This document shows positions 15,080-25,667 of a DNA stretch of 64,000 nt, piece by piece; position 1 is the first letter of the stretch, and every line of letters starts with the position of its first letter. The position numbers and the translations under genes were made by a program. Origin of the DNA: Volutella citrinella (lineage: Eukaryota; Ascomycota; Sordariomycetes; Hypocreales; Nectriaceae); the NCBI GenBank assembly GCA_034401135.1, contig JAWZSP010000001.1, positions 3,844,001-3,908,000 on the forward strand. Reading direction: 5' to 3'. The notes below the pieces were generated by a model. The model saw nothing but the letters and a program-made list of their open reading frames with translations, made no database searches and was not told the DNA's origin.

Positions 15080-15607
15080 GTAGGTAAAATGATGGCACCG
15101 ACGGAGCCATGAGAGAGCTGGCCGGCCAACAAGATCAAACAATTGTGATGCTGGTATCATATTGTTGCAGTGTCGAGTAAACGCTGGCACGGTGTCGCTT
15201 GTCTGATGTCTGCAAATATTTGTGAGGGCCATGGCCGGTGAAAAAAATAGGATGGAACGGGAACATTGGCTAAGCAAGCAATCAGCCGGGACGGTGTTTG
15301 CAGATGATTAATGGGGCGTGTATAAAACATTTAGTGTCGAAGAATGGACATGATTAATGTCCGTTGCTCATCTCTGTCAAGCTGTCGAGGCCAATACAAC
15401 TAATGCAGTAAGATCATCCATCAACATATCATCATCCATAATGCAGGAATCGGCCACTGCCGCCTTCACAAACACACAAAGCACAACCCAGGGTGATCCA
15501 ACAGAACGATCGACTCCTTTTCAGGCAAAACTCCCAAAAACGCCAGCCAGTTTATAGTCCCAAATACACGCAATGCGGCCAGAGCCGAAAAAGGTCATGT
15601 CGGCGAA
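15080..15607. other. Convergent 3' intergenic region (EMP24 / DUF3405)
   Basis: About 530 bp between converging stop codons. No gene or structured element is supported. Presumed to be two 3' UTRs. Confidence 0.55.
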
Positions 15608-18229
15608 CTAAGCAGACGGGTCCGACACTGCCATCTCGTTCTCCTCTTGCTTCTGCTTCTTCTTCTCCTCGACTTTCTCTTCGGGAGACTCGACAGGCAT
15701 TTCCACCTCCTTGATCGGATGCAACAGCATCGGCGGCAAACACATACGGCCCTCGCCGCCGGGCATGTTCCCGACACCCTTGCCCGTCTTGCTCTTATCC
15801 TCGACCGTCTCAAACTCGTCACCACCATCGTTGTTGACGCGGAGACCAAGCCAGCGGCGAAATAGATTCGGCGCGAAACCTGAGTTGTAGAACCACGAGA
15901 GACCGTGCATGTTGTGCTCGCGGTCGCCAAAGATGGCGGTACGGGCGCCGCCGCTGGCGCCGTCGCGGCCACCGTTGAACATGTGCGCCATGAAGCCAAC
16001 AGGCCAGGCGCGGTCCACGTACACGGGGTGCGGCGCAAAGACGGCTTTGTAACCGTGCTGCAGGGAGACTGTGGCAGGCCACATCTCGGGAAAGGCAAAT
16101 TGCTTCTTTAGCGCAGTCATCTTATGCATAGTTAGGAGCAACCGGCGTGACATGCGCGACGTAGTGATGATGTTGGCGCGGCGTGGAGGGAGGCCCGAAG
16201 ACGTGTTGTAACCCGTGATGTCGTCACGAAGCCCCCATGTCGTGCTATCAGGGTCGAACATGGGATTGAGGGAGATGTAGTCAGCCTCTTCACCCACACC
16301 CCAAACATATCGATCCCGTTCATACGTGGTTGGAGGGACCGGGTCGTTCTCAGGCTCAAACCAGTCATTCTCATCCTGCGACCGAAGGGGGCCCCAGACG
16401 GTCTTCTCACTTCGCTTGGCGGTTTGCTCCCGAGCCTTGCCGTTCAGATTGGGCATGTTGTTCCAGACGTCGTCGGCGTCAACCACTCCCATGTGGCTCT
16501 GCACACGAGCCATGTGCGAGAAGTCATCCCAGGAGCCGTGGACACTCGGGAAGTAGAAGCGGGCGTTTCGTTCCCAGAGGCCCTTGCGTGGCTGCTTCTT
16601 TGCCCAGTTCTCGAGCTTGGTGAAGAGGTCATAGTAGTGGCCGGTGTAGCGGACGTCCATCTCCCACTGCCAGAAATACTCGTACTCGGGATGCATGTGA
16701 GCGAAGTACTGCATTGCCATTGACAGGCCACGGTAGGCGCCATGAACCGGGAGCTCGGGTCCACGGCTGAAGAGATCATGGATGCCCTGATAGAGGGCCA
16801 GCATCTGCGTCTCGGTCCAGAGAGTGACGATTCCCCTGAACTCCTTGGGGATGACGTCTCTGATGCGGCGCTGGTACACGTCTTGGTCGGCCCAGATGGG
16901 ATGGTTGGCGTCGTTTCTCACCTGAACCAGCAAGTGAACATCATATCGACCACCAGACGCCATGGAAAGCTCTGTGATGAGTGATCGAATGTGGGCAACA
17001 TCCTCCTCGTGGAAGAGATACTCGTCCCAGAGGCGAACCACCACTGCAGTCCGAGCCTGTTTTCCAGCAGGCACACTCGAGTCGTTGCCCTTTGCGCTCT
17101 CTTCCTCGGTGGCACGCTTCTCTAGCTCAGTCAGAGGCGCCGGGTCGTCGTTGATATTGAATCCATGTGGTGTAGGGGTTCTCGGCGGTGCCTCGCCGAA
17201 TCGCGCCGCATTGGCCTTGAAGCATCGGTGTTGTACTTCGGCCCAGTTGACGTTGCTGAAATCGACACGAGGAGTATCCTTCCACACAGTGTCTGACCCT
17301 TCCTTCTCGGTGTGCTCACCAATTCCAAGACCGCCATTCCTCTGGGAATAGCCGTAGCCGTACGGGCCGTACCGACCAAACCGCTCGAAGCAGATGTCCT
17401 CGGGCAGACCGAGCACCTCGTATGATCCAATTACATTGGATGGGAGTCCCTTGGGGCGACCATTGTAGTACCGAAGCTGTGGAACCCGGATGGTCTCCGC
17501 GGCGTCGATAAAGCATTCCTTGATGTCTGTTTCCGCATTCCGCCCCGAGTAGTCGTTCCAGCTGTGGCTTTCGGGTGCGGCCCGCTTCGCTTGTTCGGCT
17601 GTGCTGTCCGAACTTGCCTTGTCATTGATTTTGCCATCGCTGGTTGCAGGAGCTTTCGTCTGCCCTTGCTCAGCACCCTCCGATTCATCAACTTCGATGG
17701 CCTGTTTGTTGGATTCCAACATGGCCTTGCTCTCTCCATCCTTGACAACGGGGTATTCGGGGTTATTCTCCTCCAGGGCTACTAGGGTTCGTATTCCGCC
17801 GTAGTATCTCTCCAGAAAAGTGAACTTTTCCCAGAGTGGTGGAGGCCCAGGGGGCTTCACGACCTGGCCGTGGTTGACTTTCCAGTTTTCTACTTGGCTT
17901 GCCCGGACCAAAAATAAAATCATGAAGACGATGCCTCCAATCACACTGCACGCAAGATAGCGGGTCACTTTCGTGGGTAATCGGTAAGGGTATGCGCGGT
18001 TGATTCGCCTTCGAAGTTGGAAACTAGGCTTTGGCTTGGGCAGCATCAAGAGCCCGCTCGATGCTGAATCGGATGTGCTCCGGGAACCAGAGGACGACTC
18101 CTCAGAAGAATATGAGTCGGAATCGTCGTCTGAGAAATCATCGTCGGAGAATCTTTCTTTGTTGGGGGAGTCGATTTTGGTGTACAGTGGCAGCCGTGGC
18201 TCCCGCTGGAAAAGGTTGGACAACCCCAT
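15608..18229 (-). CDS. DUF3405 family type II membrane protein, putative Golgi glycosyltransferase-like
   Basis: Intronless, 873 aa from the ATG at 18229. An upstream in-frame ATG at 18289 would add 20 residues, but the MGLSNLFQRE start is preferred. The N-terminal 90 residues are cytosolic, with a long Ser/Asp/Glu stretch (SDDDFSDDDSDSYSSEESSS), followed by one membrane span at about 91-109. The large luminal part holds the DUF3405 core, with segments such as EYEYFWQWEMDVRYTGHYYD and GSWDDFSHMARVQSHMG. The combination of an acidic WEMDVRYTGHYY segment and a single N-terminal anchor is glycosyltransferase-like. The family has no biochemically defined reaction that I know of, so no substrate is given. 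It ends in a Lys/Glu-rich tail. Confidence 0.8.
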   Translation of the reverse strand: MGLSNLFQREPRLPLYTKIDSPNKERFSDDDFSDDDSDSYSSEESSSGSRSTSDSASSGLLMLPKPKPSFQLRRRINRAYPYRLPTKVTRYLACSVIGGIVFMILFLVRASQVENWKVNHGQVVKPPGPPPLWEKFTFLERYYGGIRTLVALEENNPEYPVVKDGESKAMLESNKQAIEVDESEGAEQGQTKAPATSDGKINDKASSDSTAEQAKRAAPESHSWNDYSGRNAETDIKECFIDAAETIRVPQLRYYNGRPKGLPSNVIGSYEVLGLPEDICFERFGRYGPYGYGYSQRNGGLGIGEHTEKEGSDTVWKDTPRVDFSNVNWAEVQHRCFKANAARFGEAPPRTPTPHGFNINDDPAPLTELEKRATEEESAKGNDSSVPAGKQARTAVVVRLWDEYLFHEEDVAHIRSLITELSMASGGRYDVHLLVQVRNDANHPIWADQDVYQRRIRDVIPKEFRGIVTLWTETQMLALYQGIHDLFSRGPELPVHGAYRGLSMAMQYFAHMHPEYEYFWQWEMDVRYTGHYYDLFTKLENWAKKQPRKGLWERNARFYFPSVHGSWDDFSHMARVQSHMGVVDADDVWNNMPNLNGKAREQTAKRSEKTVWGPLRSQDENDWFEPENDPVPPTTYERDRYVWGVGEEADYISLNPMFDPDSTTWGLRDDITGYNTSSGLPPRRANIITTSRMSRRLLLTMHKMTALKKQFAFPEMWPATVSLQHGYKAVFAPHPVYVDRAWPVGFMAHMFNGGRDGASGGARTAIFGDREHNMHGLSWFYNSGFAPNLFRRWLGLRVNNDGGDEFETVEDKSKTGKGVGNMPGGEGRMCLPPMLLHPIKEVEMPVESPEEKVEEKKKQKQEENEMAVSDPSA

Positions 18230-19671
18230 GGCGATTCGAGTCCTGATTCTTCTACCAGGGCTGCAAGAATGCAAAAAACGAGTCAGCATTGCGAGGGACT
18301 GGCGAATGTCTCACCAAGCGCTTTTCGACATACCTGCTTGATCCAATATACAGTGGGCTTGTTGTGGAATTCGGGTAGCTTTTCAGGGCCAGGTCTACGA
18401 AACCTGATGATTTTCGATATTAGGCCTCTTCAGCATTGGAGAGAATGGTATTGCCTCGTCGAGGAGCATGTGCTCTTGGGCTGTGACAGCTGGTGAGGCA
18501 TCGTCATGGGTGGGCGGGATGTTTGGTTGGCAGGAGGCAGGTTGCCGGGCAACGGCCTGGCCCACCACAGCCAAAACGACCTGACGGAGGCGCTACGTCA
18601 AATTAGGTACCAAGGGCAGGCGGCTCAGGATAACCGTGCATGAGGCTTCGCTCCTGCCAGTCGACGCCTGCTCAGTCATTATTGGGGAGGGTCGGCATTT
18701 CGGAGTCGGTGGCAACTCGCTTCGCAAGTGTAAGAACTTGGAGATCGACGACCCCTCCCAATTTACTATGGGCTCGAGCAGCCGTTATTGGCGATTTTGC
18801 CCATGATGTAGGGTAGTCTAAGACCAAGTGCCTTCAATGACTGCAAAGCTACTACGTACGCCAGCATCAATCTGTCTGGCGGCACGGAGATCACGCAGCT
18901 AGGCGCGGACGAAGCCTTTCTTGGGTTTTCTCAGGCCGATATCCATAGAGATGGACTGTTTGGCTGCCATGAAGATCTCAACTGGCTACAGGTATGTCTG
19001 GCAATTTATCCAACTGAGCCTACCCCATGTCAGTTCTCATAATGCTCCTTTCATCTTCCTCACTGAGGCATGCCAGCATACCGAGCGCGTGTGCCACTAC
19101 CGCCACCACTGGTTGGCGTCGGCTGCGTCTGACAACTTTGAGCTAATGCAGCAAACTAAACCTCAGCCCAACGTCATGGGCCACCCTCCAAATGAGTACA
19201 TGGCCACTACTTCTGGGTCGGCGGACGGGCTGTATGGCTTGTATGTGTCGTGTGTGCAGGTGCTTGTTCACACCACGTACACCCGGGCCATTTCCCCAGC
19301 ATATCGCTTCAGCCAGCTTCAGCACCTTGCCTTACGATAATGTGATGCTGGGGAGGGTCATATGACAGCCTCCGCCATGTTCCCCTCCCCATCTGTGCCA
19401 CGTTATTGTCACACCTGTCCCTTTCTTACCGTCCAAGGCTACTTACCTCCCAGCATCAAATCCCGTTGACCGGAAATGACTTGACCTGCATGCCGCTCGT
19501 CGTCCAAGTACTGTGCTCCGTGGCCCTGATTCGAGTGGCACATCACATCACATCACGCGAAACGTGAAGCTACCTGCACAGATTACCTGCCTGCAGCACC
19601 TTCGTTGTCTGCTCTTAGGCCTCCTAAACAACCTCGATAAACGAGAAGCATACGTACGCTTCATATGCCCC
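18230..19671. other. Divergent intergenic region (DUF3405 / DUF5519)
   Basis: About 1.4 kb between two divergent start codons. A 140-codon open frame at 18921-19340 has no domain or splicing logic and is not called. An ACTACGTA motif lies at 18851-18858. The region should hold both promoters. Confidence 0.5.
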
Positions 19672-20668
19672 ATGTCCTTCTCAGTTACCTCCCAGAAACT
19701 AGCCCTATCCGCCCGGACGGGGGAGGAGGAGGAGGAGGTGGTGGTGGTGGAAGCCGAAGAAGCACTACGTCCCCTCCATGACCTGAAAGCATCTGCTGCC
19801 CTCCAGCAGGACCCCCTCTCCATAACTCTCGATGGCCCTACACTCTTCCTGTCGGCCTTTGTGCTGGTGCTCGTGATTCACTTCCTCGGCCAACTCCATG
19901 CCGAGTTTCTCATTGCACTTGCTCCGCTGATCCTCGTTGTTCGCAACGGCTATCAGAACTTCCTCAATCTCGGGCCCGGAGGCACTCCGTCCACCTTCTT
20001 GGGCTTCCTCAAGATATCCTGGTTTGCCCTCTGGACGCTCCGCGACCCCTTCACTGCACCGGAAGTGCACTCGTCGCGTTTGCCCAAACTCGGCGTCCTT
20101 CGCAAGCGGCCCCTCCCCTTCCGTGCCGGCCCCCGGCCCACCGTCGTCGGCATCGCCCCCCAGCGCCAGCTCAACCAGTTTGGGTCGCAGCACTGCAGGC
20201 GAGCGCTTCGGCACTCGATGACCAAGCTAGCTGGGAAGAGCCCCAAGATCTTTTGCACCCAGACGTCGTGTGTCGAGAAGCATGGGCTGGCGCTCTACGC
20301 GAGACGGCCCCAGAGGACAAGCTGCCAGGGAGAAATCTGCCACGTCCACGACTCTGATCACTCAATGCACATGTGCCTGCACCCCGACGACATCAGAGAG
20401 GTGCTTGCAAAGGGATGGGGCCAGCGCCACCCTCTAGCTTTCAAGGGTCGGCTGATTGAGAGCCCCGTGTCGGAGGACTTTGTCATGATTTACACGCCTC
20501 GAGGTGAGACCGAGCCTGAACTTGGGGACCAATTGATCGAGCAGCGGCTAACAAACTCCCCCCACAGACGCAGAGGAACTCCAGGTGGTCTGCAATATCA
20601 TCGAGGCAGGCATCTGGCATAACATTGGCGAGGAGGTAGAAATGACGGCCTATCTGAATGCTTCCTAA
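19672..20668 (+). CDS. DUF5519 (luciferase-domain-like) membrane-linked protein
   Basis: Function unknown. Exons 19672-20503 and 20568-20668 give 310 aa. The frame is open further upstream, but the ATG at 19672 is the first in frame. The N-terminus has a Glu/Val run encoded by GAG and GTG repeats. Two hydrophobic segments at about 57-72 and 79-90 suggest membrane attachment. The C-terminal third has the DUF5519 signature: DSDHSMHMCLHPDDIREVLAKGWGQRHPLAF, then a VMIYTPRG strand that continues across the intron into DAEELQVVCNIIEAGIWHNIG. In that family a conserved S.H..L.P.D....GWG.HPL pattern is seen in bacteria and fungi. The name luciferase comes from annotation transfer; I see no basis for light emission. 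Confidence 0.75.
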
Positions 20669-20884
20669 GTAGTGCCATTGCCAATTAAAAGTACTAGGCC
20701 TACTGTAGAGCAGTTCACTGTTCGCTTAGCGGACACGAGTCGGCACTCTGGGAACACGGACAGTTGTGCCGTTTACGAGCGCTTGCCTGGAGCGAGTATA
20801 TTGCGCATCGTCGCGTGGGTATCGTACATTTCAATAAAAAAAAACTATTTCGATATATAATGAATGCCAGCCGTGGCACCGGAT

Positions 20885-22104
20885 CTAGTCATCTTCCTCG
20901 TCTGCCTGCGCCTTCTTTGACTTGTTGAACTTCTCTGACCCTGTAGCGAGGAACGCCTCTACTGTCCGACCATCAAAACTCCGCCCGTGCATGAGGTTGA
21001 TGCAGGCCATCGAGGCCTCGCTCTCCTTAAACTTGACCGAGACGATGCCCTCAGGCTCCTGATCGAACAATACCACATTCGTCACCGTCCCTAGCTTGGA
21101 GCACTCGTCGCGGATGTCTTCCTTGATCTCTAGCAGAGCCGCTGGGTCCTCATCGAGCTCCTCAAGTGTAAACATGTGCCGGAGAATCACCGTCTTGTCC
21201 CACCGAGAGTTTTCCGCCTGCTGCGTGTACGCGAGGTCGTCGTCCCAGTCGGCTAGCTTGGCATCGAGCTTTTGTGTCTTCTTGATGATTTTCTGCCGAT
21301 CGCGATCGCTCTTTTGCGGCCGACGCTCCCCAGCTGCTGCGCCCGCCTTGTCGCCGCCCGCTGCGCCGTCCTCCTCGTACTTGACCTTCTTGTAGCTTGA
21401 ATCTGCTGCTTGCACCCGTATCCTGCCTTCTGTTGTACCGGTTGGCGTCATTCGGAAATCTGTGTCGTCTAGTAGCATAATGGCCATCTCGACACTCTGC
21501 GGCTTGAAAAAGACAATCAGAGCGTCCCCCTTGAAGCTTCCGTCCGAATCGGTGTACAGCTTGATTCGAGGAGCACCGCTGTCAATCTCCTCGGCAATGA
21601 CGCCTCCCTTCCTGGAAAACAGGTCATGGACTTCGGAAACCGTCGTGTCGGCTGGTAGGCCTGTAACGTACACGGCGGTGTTTTGTTTCGGTTGGGGCGG
21701 GCCTTTTTGCTTCTTGGATGGACGGGGCTTGGATGGTTCGGAGTTCTGCGAGCCTAGCCGTTAGCAATAATATTCATGGCGACTTTGGGTAGGGTTGGCA
21801 GGCCAGTCAAAGAGTTGGCGATGGCTTCCGGAAAGGTGGCTCGTACCTCGGCGCCATGGCCAGCACCGTTCTTCCGCTTCTTCGAATCGCTGTCCGCGGT
21901 GCCATGCGACAATGGCTCGCCGCCGTAATCGTCGTGTTCGTGCAGTGGCTCCTCCTCAGCTAGCACCCAGCGTTTCGCATCTGCGTCGAATTCGTACTCG
22001 TTGCCATCATCATGAACTGCGATGAACTTGTTGTCAAGCTTGGAGAATGAGATGCGGTCATCGCTGTCGAATTCCCGGGGATCGATGGGGAAATGCGCGT
22101 CCAT
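20885..22104 (-). CDS. CUS2: Tat-SF1/Cus2-type U2 snRNP splicing factor
   Basis: RNA-binding protein that assists U2 snRNP assembly at the branch site. Exons in transcript order: 22104-21847 and 21745-20885, giving 372 aa. An acidic N-terminal region (DFDADAKRWVL-type residues) is followed by a basic linker and RRM1 at about 110-195 (AVYVTGLPADTTVSEVHDLF). A charged spacer with a KKTQKLDAKLADWDDDL helix leads to the second RRM, a U2AF-homology motif, at about 265-355 (RHMFTLEELDEDPAALLEIK, then GRSFDGRTVEAFLATG). The intron has two candidate acceptors 8 nt apart; only the second keeps frame. A run of 13 G on the plus strand at about 22122-22134 falls in the 5' leader. Confidence 0.88.
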
Positions 22105-22665
22105 GTTGCGCGATCAATCTCGGGGGGGGGGGGGCGAAGAATCCTCGGGCTGGCGGGACGTTGGACAACGTAGGTCGTAAGGTTTTGCGAGCAGTTGGGA
22201 CTTGAGTTGTTGATATGAAGCTGCTGCTATTGGCACGATACTACGTACGTCAGAATGGTTTTCGCTTCAGCGTGGGGCGGGTCCCCACTGCCTAATTCGT
22301 AGGTACCTCAGGGAATGATGCGCCAGTAGGCCTAGCACTGACCCGGTTGCCTGGTCCACTCCAAACGCCATCATCGACTCCAGGTGGTCCAATACCAACC
22401 CACGTGGGCAAAATCTTGTAAAGTCGAATTCGTTCACCGTGTAGAGTGAGTAGCATTCCATTACTTGATGCTAAGTTTTAGCAGTGTCTCTTTGGCACCT
22501 AGTCTCTACCTTGTCATGGCGGCTGGCAAGACAGACAGCATCGGTGTTTCTTGACAACCGACGCAACCGCACGTTGGCCGTCTTCATGAATCATGTTCGT
22601 TACTTGGACATGGATGTCATGAATTAGGAATCACGCAAGACAAATTCCCTCTTGGGTGGCCTCGC
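22105..22665. other. Intergenic region (CUS2 promoter / RPN13 3' end)
   Basis: 561 bp between two minus-strand genes. It holds the CUS2 leader with a 13-bp G/C homopolymer at about 22122-22134 and an ATACTACGTACGT motif near 22239-22250. No open frame is supported. Confidence 0.55.
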
Positions 22666-24176
22666 CTATTTCTTCTCCTCCTCGACGGTCTTCTTGACTC
22701 CCTCAACAAACGCTTCCACTGCATGGCCGCCGCCAAGGGGCATTCCTCCGCCCTGGATATACCCCCCATCCTGGACCTTGATGCCCAGAGCCTCTGCAAC
22801 ACTGGGTAGCCCACCGTCTCGTAGGGCCATGGTCAAGCTAGCAAGGGCTTGGTTGAGCTGCGGACTTCGCAGCACTTTCTTAAGCAGACTGCGCTTGTCA
22901 TCAAGGCTAAGGGACGCCTTCGCTGCCTCCACAGCTTCTGCAGAGGGTTCATTCCTTCCATCAGCAAAGTCTGACGAACCGCTGGCGAGCAGCACAATAG
23001 ATGATGGTAGAAAGCTGATGAGTGTGTCGGCATATTGTTCAGACGCAGCATCAATCATTGGGACTGTAATCGACGTGGGCAGGAGGTGGTTGAGGTAGGG
23101 AAAGGGCTTATCTGCGCCTTGTTGCCCTTGCGGCGCCTGAAGTCCGGACTGGTTTCTGAGGGATTCCAAGAAGTTCCTTACTGCAGCCGCAGCATCGGGG
23201 GCTGAAGACGAAGAAGCTCTGAGACAACGTCAGCGCTGTCACGAATTGATAGTTGGTGCGACAAATCCGGCAAGAACACACTGGTTCCCAATTCTTCTGG
23301 TAGAGTGAAGGAAATCTAGCCATACACTACTTGACCTGTTGATCGAGATCTTTTGTGTGATTTGTAACCATGCGCGACTTGGGCCGTCCGTAATCAACCA
23401 CGCAAAGGGAAATAACCTACGCTCTCGCTCCATCAGCTCCCCCCTCTCGAGAGCCCTCTCCCTCCTCTCTGACGTCTCCTCCCGTGGCGTCCGGCCCAGC
23501 GCCTCCACTGCCACCACTACGGTGATCGTGGGAACCGCGGTGTCCCTCAACATCTTCCATGGTCTCGTCGTCATCGTCATGCCGGTCGTCGGTGTTGCGA
23601 ACAGCTGCGAGTTCCCGTGTGACATCGACATCTTCGCCTTGTAGCAGTTGGTTGACAATCTCGCCAATCTTGCGATCGCGGGGGCTGAAATAGCTAGGGT
23701 CGCCGTTGGCGGCCTGGGGCTTGGATTGCAACCAGAACAGGTGTCGCTGCGAGGATGAAGAGAATTTGAGAGCGAATATGCGACCGTTGGTGTTTGCTGT
23801 AGGCTGAGATGACGCCTTGGTGTCGTAGGGCACGAAGCTACCGTCGGTGGGCACCATGATCAGGTCGAGAACAGGCTCGTCTAACGGGTCGCTGCGTTTC
23901 CGCCAGCAGAAGTGCACGAGTTCTGATGGGCGGCACCGTGTTCAGTACAAAGCAGTCGGTCAGAGGAAGGGGAGTACAACTCACCATCCTCTGAGTAAAG
24001 GTAAATGTAACCGGGTTCGGGTTGCGGCTTCACCTTGTAAGGCTTGGACGAGGTCTGGGAAGGGAGAGCTTGTGAGCGGGCCGAGGAGCAGATTGGCAAT
24101 GTCTGGAGGGGAACAACCAACGTACATCAACCTCGCACTGGCCGGCCTTGAACGTAATGAGTGGCGCGATCGGCAT
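22666..24176 (-). CDS. RPN13: 26S proteasome ubiquitin receptor Rpn13 (ADRM1)
   Basis: Subunit of the 19S particle that binds ubiquitin chains and, through its C-terminal domain, a UCH37-type deubiquitinase. Exons in transcript order: 24176-24126, 24054-23985, 23922-23421, 23218-22666, giving 391 aa. The Pru domain is built from exons 1-3: MPIAPLITFKAGQCEVD, then KVKPQPEPGYIYLYSED, then ELVHFCWRKRSDPLDEPVLD, ending in RHLFWLQSK, all hallmarks of Rpn13. An acidic, low-complexity linker follows. The C-terminal DEUBAD domain (FPYLNHLLPTSI through LRSPQLNQALASLTMALRDG) lies in exon 4. Many budding yeasts keep only the Pru domain, so this is the full-length type. Intron 3 is 202 nt with a CTGAC branch site. 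Confidence 0.93.
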
Positions 24177-24615
24177 GGCTGGAGGATTGCGGGTGTTTGG
24201 ATTCGTGCTGGGGTGGTGGTGGTGTTGTAGGATAGTGTGGATGGAGCTTCAACTCCAGGTCGCTGAGGCGGTAGGTCAAGCGGGCAAGGCTGCAGGAGCT
24301 CTTACGTCTTCGTGGAGCATCTGTCAAGCCTGGCTTGGGCCTCAGCTCAGCGCATGGTGGGGACTGTTGTGGCGCAAACCGTCACTGGAGACCCGGACCG
24401 ATGTTTCTCCATTCACCGCCGCCACGTTCCCCTCAGCAACTGATGCCACTCGTAGGCCCCAGTCAAAGTAAATTTGGGTGAAAAATCTCATAAACCCCAC
24501 CTTGGGACATCGACCAGACAACCCCCCATTTCTTCCTGCCACCTACAAATACCTTACCTATCTTCTTCCAGCCTCTTTCCTCCTTTTTCGATCAACCTCC
24601 TCTACATCATTCAAA
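24177..24615. promoter_or_regulatory. Shared divergent promoter, RPN13 (-) and eEF1B-beta (+)
   Basis: 439 bp between two divergent ATGs. The right-hand side is the pyrimidine-rich eEF1B leader, typical of highly translated mRNAs. No specific regulator site is claimed. Confidence 0.5.
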
Positions 24616-25667
24616 ATGGGTTTCGCCGATCTCCTTACCGATGCTGGAGCTACCAGTATGTCGCTTCTTTGTTTCGTGCGCCTCTGTCAGCGCCTCAGTC
24701 ACTGATAGCTGGTCTCAGTGCTCAACAGCTGGTTGACCACCCGATCCTACATCGTTGGGTACGAAGTTCCTCGCCTTCCCGCTCTCCCTAGCCCTTGCGT
24801 TTCCTTGCTTCCCTTCGAAATTTACATGATGAGAACAATTGGTCCGTGTTTCGGAGGCGCTTAAGACCCGCCGCTTGACGAAACAACAAGCACTTTGTGC
24901 AACTCTGAGTTTTTTTCCACTCTCCCCCGGGAGCTCACATTTCTACTCGCTGCGAAAGAGCCGTGTCGAGCAACATGCGCTAACCGTACGCATAGCCACA
25001 ACCCCTCGCAGGCTGATGTTGCCGTCTTCAAGGCCCTCTCCGCCGCCCCTGACGCAGAGAAGTACCCCAACGCCGCCCGGTGGTACAAGCACATCGCCAC
25101 CTACGAGAGCGAGTTTGCTACTCTCCCCGGCAACGCCACTGCCGAGTACTCCACCTACGGCCCTGAGGCCTCTGAGGTGACCGTCAACCCTGCCAAGGCC
25201 GAGGCCGAGGCTGAGGACGATGACGATGTCGACCTGTTCGGCAGTGATGACGAGGAGGAGGATGCTGAGGCCGCCCGTGTCCGCGAGGAGCGCCTTGCTG
25301 AGTACCGCAAGAAGAAGGAGGCCAAGCCCAAGGTCGCCGCCAAGTCCGTCGTGACCCTCGACGTCAAGCCCTGGGGTATGTTCCCCCCGATTTCCACCCA
25401 TTGATGTTGCGGAGACGGTTGTGCTCACCATTGACAGATGACGAGACCGACATGGCTGCCCTTGAGGCTGCTGTCCGTGCTATTGAGATGGACGGCCTTG
25501 TCTGGGGTGCCTCCAAGCTCGTGCCCGTTGGCTTCGGTGTCAAGAAGCTGCAGATCAACCTTGTCGTCGAGGACGAGAAGGTTTCCGTCTCCGACCTCCA
25601 GGAGACGATTGAGGAGATCGAGGAGCACGTCCAGTCCACTGACGTTGCTGCCATGCAGAAGCTGTAA
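24616..25667 (+). CDS. EFB1: Translation elongation factor eEF1B-beta (guanine nucleotide exchange factor)
   Basis: Exchanges GDP for GTP on eEF1A. Exons 24616-24655, 24719-24758, 24996-25375 and 25438-25667 give 229 aa. The N-terminal GST-C-like part reads [18 protein letters not shown], then [21 protein letters not shown] long acidic linker carries the conserved [15 protein letters not shown] segment, the phosphosite region of the family. The C-terminal exchange domain includes [15 protein letters not shown] and [15 protein letters not shown] and ends AAMQKL. Exons 1 and 2 are only 40 nt each. Intron 2 (24759-24995, 237 nt) is much longer than the others because it holds a box C/D snoRNA, annotated separately. 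The exon 3 acceptor was chosen because it restores frame and gives the conserved PSQADV motif. Confidence 0.96.
24816..24918 (+). ncRNA. snR18: Intronic box C/D snoRNA, snR18 (U18) homologue
   Basis: Lies in intron 2 of the eEF1B-beta gene. A perfect C box ATGATGA is at 24826-24832 and a D box CTGA at 24905-24908, giving an 83-nt core. A C'-like TTGACGA is at 24875-24881. Flanks CGAAA and TTTC can pair across a short internal bulge. The segment at 24839-24852 (TTGGTCCGTGTTTC) is complementary over 14 nt to the conserved LSU rRNA sequence GAAACACGGACCAA, the site covered by the fungal primer LR3. Yeast snR18 guides 2'-O-methylation of 25S A649/C650 at this site and lies in the intron of EFB1, the yeast eEF1B gene. 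Boxes, guide and host gene all agree. The exact methylated base is uncertain because the D' box (CGGA at 24852-24855 or close by) is degenerate. Confidence 0.87.

Noticed and set aside
18229..18289. Upstream start adding 20 residues to the DUF3405 protein
   Set aside because: Possible, but MGLSN is the more plausible type II membrane protein start; the extension adds no recognisable feature.
18921..19340. 140-codon open frame between the DUF3405 and DUF5519 genes
   Set aside because: No recognisable protein and no junction linking it to the DUF5519 gene; lies in a divergent promoter.
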